Assembly: GCF_003427025.1 (NCBI RefSeq)
Contig: NZ_QVAI01000010.1
Location: 186,001-250,000 of the forward strand
Direction: 5' to 3'
From: Jiangella endophytica
GTDB taxonomy: Bacteria > Actinomycetota > Actinomycetes > Jiangellales > Jiangellaceae
DNA: 64,000 nt
In this document: positions 61,645-64,000 of the stretch, in pieces
Numbering within the stretch: position 1 is the first letter of the stretch
How the letters are laid out: the number at the start of each line of letters is the position of its first letter
The notes under the pieces: model-generated
The model's input: the letters and a program-made list of their open reading frames with translations, nothing else
Told to the model about the DNA's origin: nothing
Database searches by the model: none
Made by a program: the position numbers and the translations under genes

Positions 61645-62415
61645 GTCGGGCTGGTCGTCGCCGAGGCGCGCGACGACGCCGACGGCTACACCAGCATCGA
61701 GCTGTTCGGCGGCCCGGTGCCGCAGGTGTTCACCGGCGACCGGCCGCGGGGCGAGCTGACGGTGGACCTGCTCAACGCAGGCGACCACGCCGTCGAGATC
61801 CTCGGTGTCGAGATCGAGGGGACGACGGCCACCGAGACCGCCGAGCCCGTGGCGGCCGAGCCCGGCGTCTGGACGACCTACGTGCAGCGCGGCCTCGAGG
61901 TCGACTGCGCCCGGCCGCTCCCCAGCGGGTTGCAGGTGCGCGCCCGCACCTCGTCGGGCCAGGAGCGACTGGTCGACGTCGAGCCGCCGGACGACAACGA
62001 GGGCCTGCGCGGCTTCTGGTACCTCGAGTGCCAGCACCCGTACCATGTCGGGCTGCAACTGCGCGACAGCGCCGTGGTGCGCAGCGGCGACGGCGCCGTC
62101 ACCCTGGGGCTGGAACTGGTCAACAATGCTCCGGACGACCTGCGTATCGGCACCGTCGCGGCGCGAGCGCCCGGTTTCAGCCTGACCACCGACACGGCCG
62201 AGCAGGCCATCCCGGCCGGGCGGAGCGTCGCCGTCATGACCACGTGGACGGTGACCGACTGCGAGCGGGCGCTGAACACCTCCGGCGGGTCGATCGCCGT
62301 CCGCATCCTGCACGGTTCGGGCGAGACGGAGCAGATCATCGTCCTCCCGAACATCGCATTCACCGCGCTGGCCCGGTTGTCCGGGCAGTCGTGTCCGGCG
62401 ACAATCCAGGAATGA
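61486..62415 (+). CDS. Tandem paralogue 3 of the membrane-protein array
   Basis: 309 residues, GTG 61486 overlapping paralogue 2 by 4 nt. N-terminal tail and membrane helix are the same as in paralogue 2 up to about residue 53. The external part is the most divergent of the four, but keeps LLNAGDHAVEILGVE, VNNAPDDLRIGTVA and the four cysteines (EVDCARP, YLECQHP, VTDCERA and GQSCPAT). The C-terminus differs (CPATIQE) because the -10 of the next gene (GACAAT at 62400-62405) is embedded in these codons. Function unknown. Confidence 0.75.
   Translation: MTDGDEPLDLGVVRGGQDREPPADPGDRPGRPGKRSALRRWAAVAAAFVVGGVVGLVVAEARDDADGYTSIELFGGPVPQVFTGDRPRGELTVDLLNAGDHAVEILGVEIEGTTATETAEPVAAEPGVWTTYVQRGLEVDCARPLPSGLQVRARTSSGQERLVDVEPPDDNEGLRGFWYLECQHPYHVGLQLRDSAVVRSGDGAVTLGLELVNNAPDDLRIGTVAARAPGFSLTTDTAEQAIPAGRSVAVMTTWTVTDCERALNTSGGSIAVRILHGSGETEQIIVLPNIAFTALARLSGQSCPATIQE
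62377..62405 (+). promoter_or_regulatory. Internal promoter TTGTCC-N17-GACAAT for paralogue 4
   Basis: TTGTCC (62377-62382) and GACAAT (62400-62405), 17 nt apart, lie inside the 3' end of paralogue 3. The ATG of paralogue 4 (62412) follows after 6 nt, so the fourth gene may also be expressed alone from a leaderless mRNA. The surrounding bases closely repeat those before paralogue 1. Confidence 0.5.
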
Positions 62416-63347
62416 CAGCGGGGGATGATCGCGGCGACGAGATCCTGGACCTCGGCGTCGTCGGCCCGCCCGGCGACGATCCCGCCCCCGCCGGCCACGA
62501 CGATCCGGGGGAGCGGCCGGCGCACCGCTGGCGGCGCTGGGCCGTCCCCGTCGCGGCGCTGCTGGTCGGCGGCCTGCTCGGCACCGTCGTCGCCGACGCC
62601 CGGCACGACGCGGCCGAGCTGGCCCGGGTCGGCATCGTCAGCGGCCCGTCGAGCTGGACGCCGGAGACCGGCGGCGACGCGTCGATCAGGGTCGACCTCC
62701 AGCTCATGAACATCGGGTCGCGGCCGGTGGAGATCGTCGGCGTCGAGGTCGACGGTTTCGGTGTCATGCCTGGCACGGAACCGATCGAGTCGGTCGACGC
62801 GGCGGTCGGCGACTGGGTCGTCGTCCAGCAGGAGGGCATGGTCGCCGACTGCACGGCCGCGGCGCCGGCGACCCTGCGGGTGCGCATCCGCGACGCCGAC
62901 GGCGGTGAGCGCACCGTGAGCGCCGAGCAGAACGTCGACTACGGCGGCATCGGCATGCTCTGGACCGGGCAGTGCGAGTTCGGGGAAGGCTTCGTCCATT
63001 TCATCGGCCCGGTGGACACCAGACTCGCCGACACCAGCGTCACGGTGACGCTGCCGCTGCTCAACTACTCCGGCCGGTCGGTGCAGGTCACGCACCTGGT
63101 GCCGATGGCGCCCGGAATGACGGCGACGCTGCCGGAGCTGCCCATCTCGTTGCCGGGCCAGGGCACCGCGCAGGTCGAGATCACCTGGACCGTCGACGAC
63201 TGCTACGCCGCGATGAGCATGAGCGGCGACGCCGGGAAGGTCGAGTACACCGTCACGAACGGCACCATGGAGGTGCCCGAGGCGTACACGCTGGACGGCC
63301 CCATCATGGTCGAGCTGGTCCGGCTGGCCGCCCGTGTCTGCGGCTGA
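62412..63347 (+). CDS. Tandem paralogue 4 of the membrane-protein array
   Basis: 311 residues from ATG 62412, overlapping paralogue 3 by 4 nt. Plan as the others: tail with DEILDLGVVGPPGDDPAP, helix VPVAALLVGGLLGTVVAD, external repeats LMNIGSRPVEIVGVE and LLNYSGRSVQVTHLV, with cysteines in VADCTAA, TGQCEFG, VDDCYAA and AARVCG. It ends directly after the last cysteine and glycine. The array ends here; the next gene is unrelated. Function unknown. Confidence 0.75.
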   Translation: MTAGDDRGDEILDLGVVGPPGDDPAPAGHDDPGERPAHRWRRWAVPVAALLVGGLLGTVVADARHDAAELARVGIVSGPSSWTPETGGDASIRVDLQLMNIGSRPVEIVGVEVDGFGVMPGTEPIESVDAAVGDWVVVQQEGMVADCTAAAPATLRVRIRDADGGERTVSAEQNVDYGGIGMLWTGQCEFGEGFVHFIGPVDTRLADTSVTVTLPLLNYSGRSVQVTHLVPMAPGMTATLPELPISLPGQGTAQVEITWTVDDCYAAMSMSGDAGKVEYTVTNGTMEVPEAYTLDGPIMVELVRLAARVCG

Positions 63348-63434
63348 CGCGCGGGTGTACGCGGGCCTGCGTAGGCGGCGGATCAGCGGCTGAGCGGACG
63401 AGCGCGACCGGTTCCCGCGGCCAGGCTGCTCGGC

Positions 63435-64000
63435 ATGAGCATCGTCGACGCACCGCGGCTGTCCACGTACGTCCGGCACACGCCGTTCGCGCTCGAGCGC
63501 CGCACCGCCCGCCATCTCGTCGAGGAGCTCGGCTTCCGCACCGTCGCGTGCGACGAGAGCTGGGGGAGCGGCGTGGTCCTCGACCGCTACGTGCGCGGCG
63601 ACGGCACCGACGCCCGCTCCGCCGTCGGGCAGGCGGGGCCGAGGTTCCGCGGCCGGACGATGCTCGACCTCGTCCGGTGGATGCGTGAGTTCAACCGCGG
63701 CCGCGCGGACTGGGACCAGGTGCGCTTCCTCGGCGTCGGTGTGCTGGAGCCGCGGGTGACGCAGCACGTGGAACTGCACCGTTTCGTCGCCGCCGTCGCG
63801 CCGGACCGGCTGCCGCGGGCGCACGAACTGCTGACGGCGTTGGCCCTGCGCGGCACGCCGCGTGAGCATGGCGCCTGGTACGCGCACCGGCTCACCGAGG
63901 ACGAGCGGCGCCCGCTCGTCGCCGCGGCCCGCGAGATGCACGACCTGGTCCGCGACCTCGCTGCCAGCCGGGCCGCCCGCCGCGGCCGGCCCGTCGTCGA
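63435..64000 (+). CDS. Erythromycin esterase-family protein, short N-terminus, 3' end outside window
   Basis: 188 codons are visible before the window edge. They fit the erythromycin-esterase/EreA-like family: FALERRTARHLVEELGFRTVACDESWGSG, LDRYVRGDGTDARSAV, LDLVRWMREFNRGRADWDQVRFLGVGV. The usual upstream segment with the GE-x-x-HG active-site motif is missing; the protein starts only about 13 residues before the HTPFALE block. ATG 63435 follows a CAGGCT -10-like box by 7 nt and no longer N-terminus can be found. It may be a divergent member with another function or an inactive one; macrolide resistance should not be assumed. Confidence 0.65.
   Translation, partial: MSIVDAPRLSTYVRHTPFALERRTARHLVEELGFRTVACDESWGSGVVLDRYVRGDGTDARSAVGQAGPRFRGRTMLDLVRWMREFNRGRADWDQVRFLGVGVLEPRVTQHVELHRFVAAVAPDRLPRAHELLTALALRGTPREHGAWYAHRLTEDERRPLVAAAREMHDLVRDLAASRAARRGRPVV

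Overview
The window is a very GC-rich stretch of chromosome from an actinomycete. GTG and TTG starts are frequent, genes overlap by 4 nt (ATGA/GTGA), and the block ald-xerD-parA-scpA-scpB-rluB-(aroH-tyrA)-cmk-plsC-der is typical of Actinomycetota. I suspect a soil filamentous actinomycete, possibly Jiangella-like, but the genus is a guess. Gene density is high and most intergenic gaps are under 100 nt. I saw no rRNA, tRNA, CRISPR array or intact insertion sequence.

Layout. 1-6.5 kb: end of an MHYT-domain membrane protein, a Tat lipoprotein beta-carbonic anhydrase, a class III CoA-transferase, a decayed IS5-type transposase, a Nudix hydrolase and M48 protease pair, and a carbamate kinase overlapping a ring-opening amidohydrolase (cyanuric acid hydrolase/barbiturase family). 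6.7-10.8 kb: fmt, rsmB, a GNAT enzyme, an ADP-ribose pyrophosphatase-like Nudix protein and a membrane protein. 10.9-21.5 kb: the conserved core block, including chromosome partitioning/condensation (parA, scpA, scpB), rRNA modification (rluB), aromatic amino acid synthesis (aroH-type chorismate mutase and tyrA), cmk, plsC, der and a stand-alone ATP-dependent DNA ligase.

21.5-32.2 kb is accessory. A three-gene operon ends in a 620-residue protein with two YezG-like immunity-type domains and a C-terminal TNT-type NAD+ glycohydrolase toxin domain. It is followed by a winged-helix protein, an HNH-endonuclease relic, a tetracycline-resistance-type ribosomal protection protein with an overlapping upstream leader ORF, a MerR regulator sharing a 12-bp bidirectional hairpin terminator, a secreted sialidase-like protein and an AraC relic. 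32.2-38.8 kb: an AfsR/SARP-type regulator with an ATPase domain, a DrrAB-type ABC exporter and a two-gene sugar-acid module under a LacI-type operator. 39-45.2 kb: treX-treY-treZ for making trehalose from glycogen. 45.2-49.9 kb: an ECF42-type sigma factor with YCII and DUF998 partners, a GNAT enzyme, a PPOX-fold protein and a TetR regulator.

50-54.5 kb: a ClpX paralogue divergent from the TetR gene across a 19-bp palindromic operator, the 5-oxoprolinase genes pxpBAC, and an ArsR-GNAT fusion. 54.5-59.6 kb: a DUF4232 lipoprotein, a PhoD-like phosphatase, a diacylglycerol-kinase-family protein, and an ArsR regulator with two SRPBCC proteins behind a clear TTGACA/GATAAT promoter-operator. 59.6-63.3 kb: four tandem paralogous genes for single-pass membrane proteins of unknown function, with a 204-bp near-identical repeat at two of the gene junctions. 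The window ends in a short-N-terminus erythromycin-esterase-like gene that runs off the edge.

The best candidates for something undescribed are the four-gene paralogous membrane-protein array, the TNT toxin fused to immunity-like domains, the leader ORF on the ribosomal protection gene, and the TetR-controlled second ClpX.
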